A DNA stretch of 64,000 nucleotides from an uncultured Erythrobacter sp. (GCA_947498065.1 CANMIS010000004.1:186001-250000); one strand, 5' to 3'; shown: positions 9,798 to 19,093, counted from the stretch's first letter. The notes: generated by a model from the letters alone, not told the origin. Made by a program: numbers and translations.

Positions 9798-10858
9798 AGG
9801 CCCCTGTTATCTCCAGCTGGTTTGGCAAAACCCAGATTGAAGCGCCTGCCGATATTGAGAGCGCGGCGCTGCGCTCCGACCGCTTTCGTTTGGAGCGAGA
9901 GGGCGATTGGCGGCGGCTCGAAGAGATTCTGAAACGCATGGAGCGCGGCGGATTGCGGCGGGTGAGCGATGAGGATTTGCTTGCGCTGCCGACCCTTTAC
10001 CGCACGGCAGCCTCCAGCCTTTCGGTTGCGCGCGAGACGTCGCTCGATGCGTCGACCTTGCGCTATTTGGAGAGCTTGGTTCAGCGCGCTTGGTTCCAGG
10101 TTTACGGCCCCCGTCAGGGGTTTGGCGGCTGGCTGCGCTCGTTCCTGTTTGGCGGGTGGAGCCGCGCGGTGCGCGAGATCTGGCTGGAGATTTGCATCGC
10201 CTTGGCCGTGATGGTCGCCGGCACAGTGGTTGGCTGGCTGCTCGTGGTGCAAGACCGCGAATGGTATTTCCGCCTTGTGCCCACCCAATTCCTCGACACC
10301 CGCGTGCCGGGCGCCAGCCGCGAGGTTTTGCAGGAATCGCTAGCGGTGGAGCAGGACGCCAGCGGCCTGTCCGTGTTCGCTGCCAGCCTGTTCAGCAACA
10401 ATGCCGGGGTCGCGATCCTGGCCTTTGCGCTTGGCTTTGCCTTTGGCATCCCCTCGCTGATGCTGCTGGTGCACAATATGGCGGTGCTGGGCGCAATGCT
10501 GTGGCTGTTTGCGGGTCAGGGACTGACGGTGGAATTCGCCGCATGGCTCAGCGTCCACGGCACAACAGAGCTGTTTGCGATCCTGCTATCTGGCGCCGCG
10601 GGGCTGCACATCGGGCGCTCTATGGCGTTTCCCGGCCAACGCTCTGTCCTCACCGCAGCGGCGGAAAGCGGGCGGCGCGGCGCAGCCGTGATGGCGGGCG
10701 TGGTGTTGATGATGGTGGTTGCTGCTATCCTGGAGGCTTTCCCGCGCCAATTGGTCGGCGGAATGGAAGACCGCTTCTTAATCGGCGGCACGATGCTGGC
10801 GCTGTGGCTCGCTTATTTCTTTGCCTATCGGCCCAAGAATATTGAGGACACCGCATGA
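9794..10858 (+). CDS. SpoIIM-like (DUF95) stage II sporulation protein M family
   Basis: 354 residues from ATG 9794 (ATGA overlap with the DUF58 stop); a longer frame opening at 9728 lies inside DUF58 and is not needed. The N-terminal 140 residues are charged and helical. The rest is a polytopic membrane domain with about five helices, of the SpoIIM/DUF95 family. In endospore formers SpoIIM works with cell-wall hydrolases; in non-sporulating bacteria the role is unknown, but the family recurs in MoxR-DUF58 operons with RDD proteins. Confidence 0.88.
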   Translation: MKAPVISSWFGKTQIEAPADIESAALRSDRFRLEREGDWRRLEEILKRMERGGLRRVSDEDLLALPTLYRTAASSLSVARETSLDASTLRYLESLVQRAWFQVYGPRQGFGGWLRSFLFGGWSRAVREIWLEICIALAVMVAGTVVGWLLVVQDREWYFRLVPTQFLDTRVPGASREVLQESLAVEQDASGLSVFAASLFSNNAGVAILAFALGFAFGIPSLMLLVHNMAVLGAMLWLFAGQGLTVEFAAWLSVHGTTELFAILLSGAAGLHIGRSMAFPGQRSVLTAAAESGRRGAAVMAGVVLMMVVAAILEAFPRQLVGGMEDRFLIGGTMLALWLAYFFAYRPKNIEDTA

Positions 10859-11772
10859 GCGCGGCGGCAGGCAGCTACCAATATGTCAACAAGAGGCAGC
10901 GCACTCTGGTCACGCCAGAGGGCATTAGTGTGCCGATTGTGGTCGCATCGCGCGGTTCGCGGGTGGGCGCGTTGGTGCTCGATTTCGTGCTGCTTTATGT
11001 CGGACTGACGATTTTCGTCCTGCTGATGGGCTGGATCGCAGGCGGCCTGTTTGATGAAATCGCGGACGGCATGGAAGAGAGCGTCTCTGGCGCTGGAGAA
11101 TTCATCGTCATCGTCTTCATCCTGATCCTGTTCCTCGCTCGCTATGGCTATTTCCTCGCCTTTGAGCTCGGCCCGCGCGGGGCGACCTTGGGCAAACGCG
11201 CAACCGGGATACGCATCGCCGCGCGCGATGGCGGACGCTTGACCGCAGAGGCCGTTCTGGCGCGCAACCTGCTGCGCGATATTGAGCTGTTCATGCCGCT
11301 CGTCTTCCTGATCTTCGCCCCAACGGGCGAGATGGGCAATGCCGGGCTAGCCGGGCTAGCCTGGTTCATGGTGTTCATGGCCTTCCCATTCTTCAACAAA
11401 GACGCATTGCGCGCTGGCGATGTGATCGCGGGCACTTGGGTGGTCGAGGCCCCGCGCACGAAGCTGGCCGAGGCGCTGTCCACACAGGGCGCAGCTCGCG
11501 GGCAAAGCGGCGTTACCGGGGCGCGCTATGAGTTCGGCGATGAAGAGCTCTCCGTTTACGGCGAGCATGAATTGCAGACGCTAGAGCAAGTGTTGCGCGA
11601 TGGACGGGGCGAGGCGATTTCGGCGGTGCATGCCACCATTTGCGGCAAGATCGGATGGGATCCGGGCACCGGTGATGAGCGCGCTTTCCTAGAGGCGTTT
11701 TATGCGCAGCTAAGAGCGAAGCTGGAAAACGATATGCGCTTTGGCAAACGCAAGCAGAACAAGTTCGCATGA
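10855..11772 (+). CDS. RDD family membrane protein
   Basis: 305 residues. The RDD domain occupies about residues 30-200, with the family's conserved R (SRGSRVGALVLDF) and the GATLGKRATGIRI element. About four membrane helices are present, followed by a 100-residue cytosolic C-terminal region. RDD proteins are implicated in small-molecule or ion transport; none of this is shown directly here. Coupled by ATGA overlaps to SpoIIM upstream and the beta-lactamase downstream. Confidence 0.9.
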   Translation: MSAAAGSYQYVNKRQRTLVTPEGISVPIVVASRGSRVGALVLDFVLLYVGLTIFVLLMGWIAGGLFDEIADGMEESVSGAGEFIVIVFILILFLARYGYFLAFELGPRGATLGKRATGIRIAARDGGRLTAEAVLARNLLRDIELFMPLVFLIFAPTGEMGNAGLAGLAWFMVFMAFPFFNKDALRAGDVIAGTWVVEAPRTKLAEALSTQGAARGQSGVTGARYEFGDEELSVYGEHELQTLEQVLRDGRGEAISAVHATICGKIGWDPGTGDERAFLEAFYAQLRAKLENDMRFGKRKQNKFA

Positions 11773-12698
11773 GCACGCCTGGCGATCCTAAGGGAACGCC
11801 GAAGGCTCAGCGGCGCGCGGTCCTATCTGGAATGCTCGCAAGCGCTGCGGCGGCCTGCGTGCCGATCGATCAAAGCGCGCTCGGACGGCTTGCGACACGG
11901 CTGCGTATTCTTGAGGCCGCGAGCGCAGGCGGCGCATTGGGCGCGGCCATTCTCGACACCGAAACCGGCCAGTCGATCAGCCACAATGGCGCCGTGCGGT
12001 TTGGCCATTGCTCATCCTTCAAGACCTCGCTCGCCGCGATGGTGCTCGCGCGCCATGCTTCTGGCGCAATCGACGCCGACCGCACCGTGCGCTGGAGCGA
12101 GGAGGAGCTGCTGTCCTATGCGCCCTTCACCACTCCGCGTCTTCAGCAAGGGGCGACCCTCCGCGAACTCGCCGAGGCGACACAAAAGACCTCCGACAAT
12201 ACGGCGGCCAATGTCCTGCTGAGAGAGCTTGGCGGGCCAGAGGCGCTCAACCAGTTTTGGCGCGAGATTGGCGACGATGTGAGCCGGTTGGACAGGATTG
12301 AACCGGCACTAAACCATGTGCCAGCGGGTGAAGTTCGCGACACCTCCACCCCGCTCGCGATGGCCCGAACCCTTGCCAAATTGACGCATGGCGATGTTCT
12401 GCCACCGCAGGAACGCAGTCAATTGCGCAGCTGGATGGCGGAGACGCAGACCGGGCTCAAACGCGTGCGCGCAGGCCTGCCTGAGAATTGGGTAGCGGGT
12501 GACAAAACCGGCACATCGTTCTGGCCGGGCATGGGCAGCCTGTATGTCGACATTGGCTTTGCCGAGCCGACGGGCAGAGCGCCGATCGCCTTTGCTGCAT
12601 ATTTCCGCGCCAAAGACACCCACCAACGGGTGGAGCCAGCCGCCGAAGCATTGCTGGCTGAAATTGGCAAAGTACTGGTCGATTTCGCGCGCGGCTAA
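11769..12698 (+). CDS. class A beta-lactamase, predicted Tat-exported lipoprotein
   Basis: 309 residues. All active-site elements of class A serine beta-lactamases are present: S82-x-x-K85 (CSSFK), S142-D143-N144, E178 with N182 (omega loop RIEPALN), and K246-T247-G248. The N-terminus carries a twin arginine (QRRAVLSG) and an alanine-rich stretch ending at Cys30, which looks like a lipobox, so the protein is probably membrane-tethered in the periplasm. Its ATG overlaps the RDD stop, making it the last gene of the MoxR-DUF58 operon. Residue pattern predicts penicillin hydrolysis; spectrum cannot be read from sequence. Confidence 0.92.
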   Translation: MSTPGDPKGTPKAQRRAVLSGMLASAAAACVPIDQSALGRLATRLRILEAASAGGALGAAILDTETGQSISHNGAVRFGHCSSFKTSLAAMVLARHASGAIDADRTVRWSEEELLSYAPFTTPRLQQGATLRELAEATQKTSDNTAANVLLRELGGPEALNQFWREIGDDVSRLDRIEPALNHVPAGEVRDTSTPLAMARTLAKLTHGDVLPPQERSQLRSWMAETQTGLKRVRAGLPENWVAGDKTGTSFWPGMGSLYVDIGFAEPTGRAPIAFAAYFRAKDTHQRVEPAAEALLAEIGKVLVDFARG

Positions 12699-12716
12699 GC
12701 CGTTTGCAAGCCAGCG

Positions 12717-13829
12717 CTATTCACCTGCAAAGATCGCCACTTCATTGACGCCGTCGCTGGTCGCCCGTCCTCGGTACATGCCGGTGGTGTTGAAGCTGTA
12801 GAGCGCATAGCCATCCGGCGTCACCAAGATCACGCCGCCGCTGCCTCCCAGATCCTTGACCTCAGCCATCACCGCATCGGCCTCCTCCTGCACGATTGCC
12901 TCATCGAGCATAAATTCAGAGGCATGAACGATGTAGGTCGGAACGCCTTGGGCATCTAGCGGCACAGTCGCTTGCGCCACGTCAATTTCTTTGCGGAAGC
13001 GGAAGCGGAGCCGCGAACAAATCTCTTTCGCGACGCCCACCCGGATGAAATACTCGCCTGATCCCGTGGCCGAGACCGCGCAGGAGCGATTGTCTGCATA
13101 ATTGCCAGCGCCAATCATGGGAGAATCCCCGATGCGGCCCCAGCGTTTGCCAGTCATCCCGCCAGTTGAGGTGCCCGCGGCCAAATTGCCGTTAAGATCG
13201 AGCGCCACCGCGCCGACGGTGCCGAATTTGTGGTCAACATCAATCGCAGAGAGCTGGCGCGCTTTCATACGCTCCAGCGCCTCACGCCGCCGCTCGGTTG
13301 CGAACCATTCTGGCCCGGCGGTCTCCAGTTCTTGCCCTGCAGCGAATTCCTCCGCGCCCGCCCCGCTCAGGAACACATGGCGGCTCTCGGTGCGCACTTT
13401 ATCGGCGAGCAAAATCGGGTTCTTGATCGCTTTGACGCCCGTGACCGCGCCTGCGCTGCGGTCATTACCAACCATGATCGAGGCATCGAGCTCGTTTTCG
13501 CCCTCCCAGGTGAACACCGCGCCGCGCCCAGCGTTGAACAACGGATTATCCTCCAGCGGAACAATCGCCGCCTTCACCGCATCAACCGCGCTGCCGCCGC
13601 CCTTCAAAATCTGCGTACCGCGATCCAGCGCGTCTTGCAGCGCCGCCTCATACTCAGCCCGCAGCTCTGGCGTGATCCGCTCTGGATCAAGCGTCCCCGC
13701 CCCGCCGTGGATCGCCAGCGACCAGCGCGGCTCATTCGGGTCCTGCGCCGCCGCGTGCGTGTGAAGGGAGCCAGCCAGCAGCATCGCTGAAAGCAGACCA
13801 AAAACGGATCGTGTGAGCGTGTTTTGCAT
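12717..13829 (-). CDS. iaaA: isoaspartyl peptidase / L-asparaginase, Ntn-hydrolase, exported
   Basis: 370 residues with a cleavable signal peptide (about 1-28). Family: plant-type asparaginase / isoaspartyl aminopeptidase, which matures by self-cleavage before a threonine. The cleavage site is HKFGTVGAVAL with Thr204 as predicted nucleophile; the substrate-binding segment G-T-S-T-G-G-M and the GDSPMIGAG loop follow. The alpha-subunit opening WSLAIHGGAGT is typical. It would degrade isoaspartyl dipeptides in the periplasm. Convergent with the beta-lactamase operon, 18 nt apart. Confidence 0.93.
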   Translation of the reverse strand: MQNTLTRSVFGLLSAMLLAGSLHTHAAAQDPNEPRWSLAIHGGAGTLDPERITPELRAEYEAALQDALDRGTQILKGGGSAVDAVKAAIVPLEDNPLFNAGRGAVFTWEGENELDASIMVGNDRSAGAVTGVKAIKNPILLADKVRTESRHVFLSGAGAEEFAAGQELETAGPEWFATERRREALERMKARQLSAIDVDHKFGTVGAVALDLNGNLAAGTSTGGMTGKRWGRIGDSPMIGAGNYADNRSCAVSATGSGEYFIRVGVAKEICSRLRFRFRKEIDVAQATVPLDAQGVPTYIVHASEFMLDEAIVQEEADAVMAEVKDLGGSGGVILVTPDGYALYSFNTTGMYRGRATSDGVNEVAIFAGE

Positions 13830-13964
13830 GGCCGAACCATAACCCGCTGATCTGATTAGACCAGAGCCAAATAACAGACCCCGCGTAACGAGAGTTTACA
13901 TCTCGCCGCTGTTCGCGGGGCGCGGGAACCTATAGTCTTGCGCCAGCAAACTAGGGGATTTCTC

Positions 13965-15122
13965 ATGCAATTTGGCAATTATCAATTTGACCAAGCACTG
14001 GCGATGGAGCTGCTTGAAAAGGCAGCTTTTGCAGTCGCAATCTTGGTCGTCACATGGCTGCTCGCGAAAGCGGCCAAATGGGCTTTCGCGGCGCTCGTCG
14101 ACAAGGTCGGCATCTTTCAGCGCACCGCCGGCAGCGGCGAGAGCATTGGCGCTTCGCTCGGTAAAATTGTCTCTTTGCTGATCTGGCTGTTTGGCTTGCT
14201 CGGCATCTTGCAAGTGCTTGAACTCGATGGGGTCGCAGGCCCGATCAACGAGCTGCTCAACACTGTTATGGGCTATATCCCGAACTTGGTCGGCGCTGGC
14301 TTGCTGCTGTTCATCGGCCTGATGATTGCCGGTATTGTCCGCGATATTGCGATCACTGCGATGCAAACGCTCAACCTCGACAAATGGGCCAACAAGGGCG
14401 GCGTGGACGAGGTCACCGGCAACAATGCGATCAGCAAAACGCTGGGCACGATCATCTATGCATTGATCGCCATCCCGGTTGTTATCGGCGCTCTTGGCGT
14501 GCTCGACATTCAATCGATCTCTGGACCGGCCACTGATATGCTGGCGATGTTCCTGGGCGCTATTCCGAACATTCTTGGCGCCTGCATCTTGCTCGGCATC
14601 GGCTTTATGATCAGCAAGTTTGTTGTCGGCATCCTGTCCGAAGTGTTGTCAGGACTGGGCATTGATCGTCCGGTGGCAGCAATTGGCCTGCTGCCAGAAG
14701 GCACGAGCGCCAGCGCGGTTATTGCGCGCGTTGCGCAAGTTGCCATCATGCTGTTCGTGGCCATCATGGCGACCCGTCTCCTGAACTTCCCAGAGGTGAA
14801 TGAAATCCTCAGCGAAGTGCTCGCACTAGGCGGCAAGGTTGTGTTTGGCGGTATCGTAATCGCTGCCGGCTTCATGATCGCTAATCTGATCGGCAAGCTG
14901 GTTGGCGGCACCGGTGGCAGTGAAACAGCGGGCACTGTGGTTCGCTATGCCGCTATGCTGCTGTTCACCTTCATGGGCCTGCGCTTCATGGGTGTTGGCA
15001 ATGAAATCGTCGAAATGGCGTTCGGCGCATTGGTGATCGGCGGCGCAGTCGCTGCATCGCTCGCCTTCGGTCTTGGTGGGCGCGAATGGGCCGCCAAGAA
15101 GCTGGAGCAGCTCGACAAATAA
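13965..15122 (+). CDS. CmpX-type mechanosensitive channel-like protein (conserved TM helix repeats)
   Basis: 385 residues from ATG 13965, preceded by an AGGGG ribosome site; a TTG at 13938 would add nine residues. The protein contains repeated helix units of the 'conserved TM helix' (PF05552-like) type: compare GYIPNLVGAGLLLFIGLMI (residues about 104-122) with GAIPNILGACILLGIGFMI (about 197-215). It lacks the MscS beta domain, so it resembles Pseudomonas CmpX more than MscS. Probably an inner-membrane channel responding to membrane tension. A hairpin at 15165-15193 ends the transcript. Confidence 0.85.
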   Translation: MQFGNYQFDQALAMELLEKAAFAVAILVVTWLLAKAAKWAFAALVDKVGIFQRTAGSGESIGASLGKIVSLLIWLFGLLGILQVLELDGVAGPINELLNTVMGYIPNLVGAGLLLFIGLMIAGIVRDIAITAMQTLNLDKWANKGGVDEVTGNNAISKTLGTIIYALIAIPVVIGALGVLDIQSISGPATDMLAMFLGAIPNILGACILLGIGFMISKFVVGILSEVLSGLGIDRPVAAIGLLPEGTSASAVIARVAQVAIMLFVAIMATRLLNFPEVNEILSEVLALGGKVVFGGIVIAAGFMIANLIGKLVGGTGGSETAGTVVRYAAMLLFTFMGLRFMGVGNEIVEMAFGALVIGGAVAASLAFGLGGREWAAKKLEQLDK

Positions 15123-15164
15123 ACTCTCCCAATAGTCGCTTGATTGAGCGGCTATGCACATGAC

Positions 15165-15197
15165 GGGGCGCGGTGGCTATGTTACCGCGCCCCTCTT
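15165..15197 (+). terminator. Rho-independent-type hairpin after the CmpX-like gene
   Basis: A perfect 10-bp stem GGGGCGCGGT / ACCGCGCCCC (15165-15174 with 15184-15193) encloses a 9-nt loop, 43 nt downstream of the stop codon. The T tract after it is short (TCTTGT), so termination strength is uncertain. Confidence 0.65.
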
Positions 15198-15223
15198 GTA
15201 TGTGACGAAGGGATAGATCGGAC

Positions 15224-16174
15224 ATGAGCAAATTTGGCGCGCAATCGACCACGGATGAAGTGCTGTCGGGCGTGGATCTATCGGGCAAAACCGTGTTCAT
15301 CACTGGCGGCAATTCAGGGCTAGGTCTGGAGACCGCGCGGGCAATGGCGGCCAAGGGTGCGCATATTGTGCTGGCCGGGCGTTCTCAGACAAAGCTCGAT
15401 GAGGCAAAGCAAAGCATTGCGGCGGAAACGCCCGGCGCTCAGCTGGAGACGATCATTTGCGATCTTGGCTCGCTGGACAGCGTGCGCGCGTGCAGCGCAG
15501 AGGCGAGCGGGCGCTTTGCCAAGATCGATCTGCTGATCAACAATGCAGGCGTCATGGCCTGCCCCAAGGAAGCGACAGCGGACGGGTTTGAGCGGCAATT
15601 TGGCACCAATCACCTGGGCCATTTCCTGCTGACCAAGGGGCTGATGCCGCTGGTTGAGGCGGGCGCAAACAAGCGCATCGTCAACCTATCCAGCCGCGGC
15701 CATCACATCGGCCCGGTTGATCTGGACGATCCCAATTTCGAAAATCGCGATTACAATGAATGGCTAAGCTACGGCCAGTCCAAGACCGCAAATGTGCTGT
15801 TCACCGTCGGTCTGGAGGACCGCTTTGCTGAGCGCGGGGTCCATGCCTTTGCCGTGCATCCGGGCGGGATCAACACCAATCTCAGCCGGCACTTGAGCGA
15901 AGAGCAGGAGCAAGCGCTCATCGAGCGGGTGACCAGCAGCGATCCAAACTTCGCCTTCAAAAGCATCCCTCAAGGCGCGGCGACGCAAACCTGGGCCGCA
16001 ACCACACCGGAGCTGGATGGCAAAGGCGGGCTTTATTGCGAAGATTGCCATGTCGCGGAAATTGACGACCAATCCACCAAAGGCGGAGTGCGCAGCTATG
16101 CGCTCGACAAAGGCAATGCGAACCGCCTCTGGGCGCTGAGCGAGCAGATGGTGGGCGAGAGCTTTAGCGCCTGA
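15224..16174 (+). CDS. SDR family oxidoreductase (retinol dehydrogenase-like)
   Basis: 316 residues. Short-chain dehydrogenase with the cofactor motif TGGNSGLG (about residues 27-34), the NNAGVM motif and the catalytic Tyr-x3-Lys pair in SYGQSK. The PGGINTNL stretch and the length match the WWOX/retinol-dehydrogenase subgroup, which usually prefers NADP(H). The substrate is unknown. It is convergent with the hydrolase gene, 18 nt away; a 12-bp perfect palindrome (TCCGGCGCCGGA, 16175-16186) lies between the two stop codons. Confidence 0.93.
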   Translation: MSKFGAQSTTDEVLSGVDLSGKTVFITGGNSGLGLETARAMAAKGAHIVLAGRSQTKLDEAKQSIAAETPGAQLETIICDLGSLDSVRACSAEASGRFAKIDLLINNAGVMACPKEATADGFERQFGTNHLGHFLLTKGLMPLVEAGANKRIVNLSSRGHHIGPVDLDDPNFENRDYNEWLSYGQSKTANVLFTVGLEDRFAERGVHAFAVHPGGINTNLSRHLSEEQEQALIERVTSSDPNFAFKSIPQGAATQTWAATTPELDGKGGLYCEDCHVAEIDDQSTKGGVRSYALDKGNANRLWALSEQMVGESFSA

Positions 16175-16192
16175 TCCGGCGCCGGAGCTGCG

Positions 16193-17134
16193 CTAAGCCT
16201 CGGCCAGAAATTGCCGGACCAAGGCGAACACATCCTTCGCCTCACGCGTTGGCGTGACCGCCATGAAGACATGCGGCGCGCCCTCATATTCGTAGAGTTT
16301 CGCATCAACGCCCGCATCGCGCAGCTTATGCGTAAAGGTACGGCTGTCGATGATGAACAGATCGTGCCGACCGGTGAAAATGCGGGTCGGCGGCAATTGC
16401 GCCAGTGCCTCTGGCGCCGTGTATAGCGGGCTGCATTCCGCGCTCGCCGGATCACGCTCATCAGCGAACATCGCGCCGCAGCTGCGCAAAGTACCGATCT
16501 TCAGCATGATGTCATGCGGCTCCACTGCCTGCATCGCCGGATCCGCCATGGTCATATCGAGCCACGGCGCGAACAGAGCAAGCTTTCCAGCCTGTGGTCC
16601 GCCCGCCTTAGACAGCCGCAGCGCGAGGCTAAGCGCCATATGCCCGCCTGCACTGTCGCCGCAGATCACGATACGCTGCGGATCATGCGTTTCGGCGAGC
16701 TTAGCGAACGCCGCATCCGCCAGTTTGTCAGCGCGCGAATAATGGCTTTCCGGCACAACCTCATACATCGGCAAGGTGATGCTGACGCCCGCTTGGCCGA
16801 CCAATTCTGCGGCGAGCGGCCAATGTTCCTTGAACATCGGCAGGACAAAACCCCCGCCGTGGAAATAGAGCATATGCCAGTCCGCCGGACCGGATTTGGG
16901 ATGCAGTGTGACAAGCTTTTGCCCTTCCGCCTCCCAATGCTCGACGCGAAACTGCTGCTCAAACTTGGCCGGCATTGGCGCATCTTTGGGCGGCTTGCGC
17001 GATGCCATGTAAGCGGCAAAATCGCCCGCATCATGCGGGAAAACCGGGGTTTTGCGCGACATGATCCATTTGACCAGCCGCATGGTCAGGCTGGCCTTGG
17101 TGCTGCGCAGTTCAATCGAGGTTTCGCTAAGCAT
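16193..17134 (-). CDS. alpha/beta hydrolase, hormone-sensitive-lipase family
   Basis: 313 residues from ATG 17134, which has a good AAAGGGAGA ribosome site; the frame extends to a TTG at 17182 but without one. The HSL oxyanion motif HGGG is at residues 92-95 and the nucleophile elbow GDSAGG places Ser161. Asp in TGRHDLF and His in EGAPHVFM complete the triad. These esterases hydrolyse short-to-medium acyl esters. No export signal is seen, so it is cytosolic. The gene lies downstream of bufBC on the same strand, but a 70-nt gap and its own ribosome site suggest it is separate. Confidence 0.92.
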   Translation of the reverse strand: MLSETSIELRSTKASLTMRLVKWIMSRKTPVFPHDAGDFAAYMASRKPPKDAPMPAKFEQQFRVEHWEAEGQKLVTLHPKSGPADWHMLYFHGGGFVLPMFKEHWPLAAELVGQAGVSITLPMYEVVPESHYSRADKLADAAFAKLAETHDPQRIVICGDSAGGHMALSLALRLSKAGGPQAGKLALFAPWLDMTMADPAMQAVEPHDIMLKIGTLRSCGAMFADERDPASAECSPLYTAPEALAQLPPTRIFTGRHDLFIIDSRTFTHKLRDAGVDAKLYEYEGAPHVFMAVTPTREAKDVFALVRQFLAEA

Positions 17135-17204
17135 GGTCTCTCCCTTTGAGTGAGAGACTGAAGCAGCAGCGCTCGAAGTCAAGTCGGCGGACGCCGAGAC
17201 AGGG

Positions 17205-17993
17205 TTAGGCGAGCCCGATGATCAGCCCATCATTCAGCCAACCGCCCAGCATTGCGCCAGCGCGCATCGCCGCATCGGCGATGTCTTGCTCCCTGGGATT
17301 GTCACCCGCCAGCAGCATGCAGATCTCGCCGTAACTGGCGCCGCTTTGAACCGCACGAAACGCCCGCGCTTGTTCGGCATCGACCATGATAAAGACCGGT
17401 TGTTCGCCCTCGCGCCACACCAGGCATCCGCCGGCGCTTTCGAGCGTAAATTCACCCAGTTCTGGGCCATCTTCGCTGAGGCTGTTCCAGATTGCAGTGA
17501 GATCATGCGCCACCACGCGTGCGGTGGCGCGCGGGGCGAGCACCAGCTTCATCGTGCCCCAGTCTTCATCGCCAAACTCCGCCGTGGCCGCGCCAAAACC
17601 CGCGCCATCAAGCGGCTCAGCATTCGGCGCAGTCGCCAGGCCCAGCATGGTCCATTCGAGCCAAGCAAGCTCAGCGACTTCGGGATTGTTGCCAAACAGC
17701 TGAGCACAGCTCTCATCAAAGCCCGCGCCCACATCATCAATCGTCCAGCTGGCAGGCGGATTGGCGATCGCATGGTGCGCCGCGACCTGAGCGAAGGGCG
17801 CATCGCCGACATATTGCTTCACCCGCTCAAACGTATCGCCCAGCGCGTCCATAAAGGCAGAGCGGTAATTGCCGCGGTAAACCTGCATTCCGGCGGCCTG
17901 CGAATTGCCCCAACCCTCTGGCAAAGGCGCATTTTCATCGAGCACCTGCGCCATAAAGGCGGCCTGCTGCGACGCGAGATCGGCGGCGCTCAT
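17205..17993 (-). CDS. bufC: BufC-like protein (DUF2063, HvfC type), partner of the MNIO enzyme
   Basis: 262 residues. The N-terminal third (about 10-95) is the DUF2063 domain, including the family's Y-R-x-N-Y motif here as VYRGNYRSAFMDALGDTFE and the 'AHHAIANPPAS' segment; the C-terminal part is a second alpha/beta domain. In known clusters DUF2063 proteins associate with the DUF692 multinuclear iron oxygenase and present the precursor peptide to it. Its ATG overlaps the end of bufB (ATGA), so the pair is translated together. Role here is inferred from this context. Confidence 0.88.
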   Translation of the reverse strand: MSAADLASQQAAFMAQVLDENAPLPEGWGNSQAAGMQVYRGNYRSAFMDALGDTFERVKQYVGDAPFAQVAAHHAIANPPASWTIDDVGAGFDESCAQLFGNNPEVAELAWLEWTMLGLATAPNAEPLDGAGFGAATAEFGDEDWGTMKLVLAPRATARVVAHDLTAIWNSLSEDGPELGEFTLESAGGCLVWREGEQPVFIMVDAEQARAFRAVQSGASYGEICMLLAGDNPREQDIADAAMRAGAMLGGWLNDGLIIGLA

Positions 17994-18865
17994 GCGGGGA
18001 CAGGCTCCCGCACGTCATCGGCGAGCCCGCGCGCGCGCTCCAGCTCCGTCAGCAGCTCGCCCAGCGGCGGGATATTGTCATCTCGCTCAATCATGGTCGC
18101 AACCGGTCCAGGCAGCATGCGCAGGGCCTTGGCATAGAGCGCCCACACCTCATCGCACACTTCGCGGTCATGCGTGTCGATAATGATATCGCGCTGCTCG
18201 GTCGCTGGATCGTGTCCAGCCAAATGGATCTGGCGAACGCGGTCCAATGGCAGGCCAGCAAGATAGTCATCCGCGCTGAAGCCATGGTTCTGGCTGCTGA
18301 CGTATATATTATTCACATCGAGCAGCAGATAACAGCCGGTGCGCCGCGCCATTTCCGACAGGAATTCCCATTCGGTCAGCTCATCTTCGGGGAATGTGAG
18401 ATAGCTGGAAGGGTTTTCGAACAGCATTGGCCGCCCAAGGTGATCCTGCGCGCGATCAATATTGGCGCAGACCGCATCCAGCGCCTCACCGGTCAGCGGC
18501 AGAGGCAGCAAATCATGACTGTTGTGCGCGCTGGTGCGGGTCCAGCACAAATGGTCAGAGACCCATAAGGGATCGATCCGCCGCTCCAACACTTTCAGCT
18601 TATCCAAATATTCGGCGTCCAATCCGCCCGCTGAGCCGATCGACATCGACACGCCATGGATGATCACGGGGTGCTTTTCACGCACCGCCTCCAGAATGCG
18701 CAGCTGCCGCCCGCCTTCGATCATATAGTTTTCTGAGATCACCTCGACGAAATCGATCGGCACATCTGGCCCATCGCCCCGCTCCAGGAAATCTTCGTAA
18801 TGCGTGCGCCTGAGACCCAGGCCAAAGCCGCCAAAGGGCGCGATTGTATCGTGTGAGGTTTGCAT
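17990..18865 (-). CDS. bufB: BufB-like multinuclear non-haem iron oxygenase (DUF692/MNIO)
   Basis: About 291 residues, TIM-barrel DUF692 family (relatives MbnB, HvfB). Metal-site segments are all present: FVEVISENYM, IIHGVSMSIG, VSDHLCW, LFENPSSYL, LLDVNNIYVS, IHLAGH, IIDTHD and TMIERDDNIP, so the histidine/glutamate/aspartate iron ligands look intact. In described bufferin systems this enzyme converts cysteines of the small DUF2282 precursor to thiooxazoles. ATG 18865 follows GGGAAAAGAT; ATG 18880 (five residues longer) has no ribosome site. A long leader and a SigF-like promoter lie upstream. Family certain; exact product on this precursor inferred. Confidence 0.92.
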   Translation of the reverse strand: MQTSHDTIAPFGGFGLGLRRTHYEDFLERGDGPDVPIDFVEVISENYMIEGGRQLRILEAVREKHPVIIHGVSMSIGSAGGLDAEYLDKLKVLERRIDPLWVSDHLCWTRTSAHNSHDLLPLPLTGEALDAVCANIDRAQDHLGRPMLFENPSSYLTFPEDELTEWEFLSEMARRTGCYLLLDVNNIYVSSQNHGFSADDYLAGLPLDRVRQIHLAGHDPATEQRDIIIDTHDREVCDEVWALYAKALRMLPGPVATMIERDDNIPPLGELLTELERARGLADDVREPVPA

Positions 18866-19093
18866 ATCTTTTCCCGCCATAGCAGAAATTTAGCGGCCCG
18901 GTACGCCCACATTGCTCGTCCATTTGAAGGGTCGATTAATGGGAAGACGTGCAGGTGCACCAGGCCGCCTGGCAATAAAAGCGCTCATGCTAGGTTTGAA
19001 CGCTCCCTCGCCAATCTTTGAAACAGTGTTGAGCATTGCGGCTCAGCAGTGCGATTTATGCGCTGCCTTGCCATGCTTGCTTCATGGAGTGTG

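Noticed and set aside
16175..16186. 12-bp palindrome TCCGGCGCCGGA as a terminator
   Set aside because: No loop and no T tract; perfect self-complementary words this short occur by chance in GC-rich DNA.
18890..19036. Minus-strand 48-codon frame in the bufBC leader
   Set aside because: No cysteines, no clear ribosome site, no similarity recognised; kept only as a leader feature.
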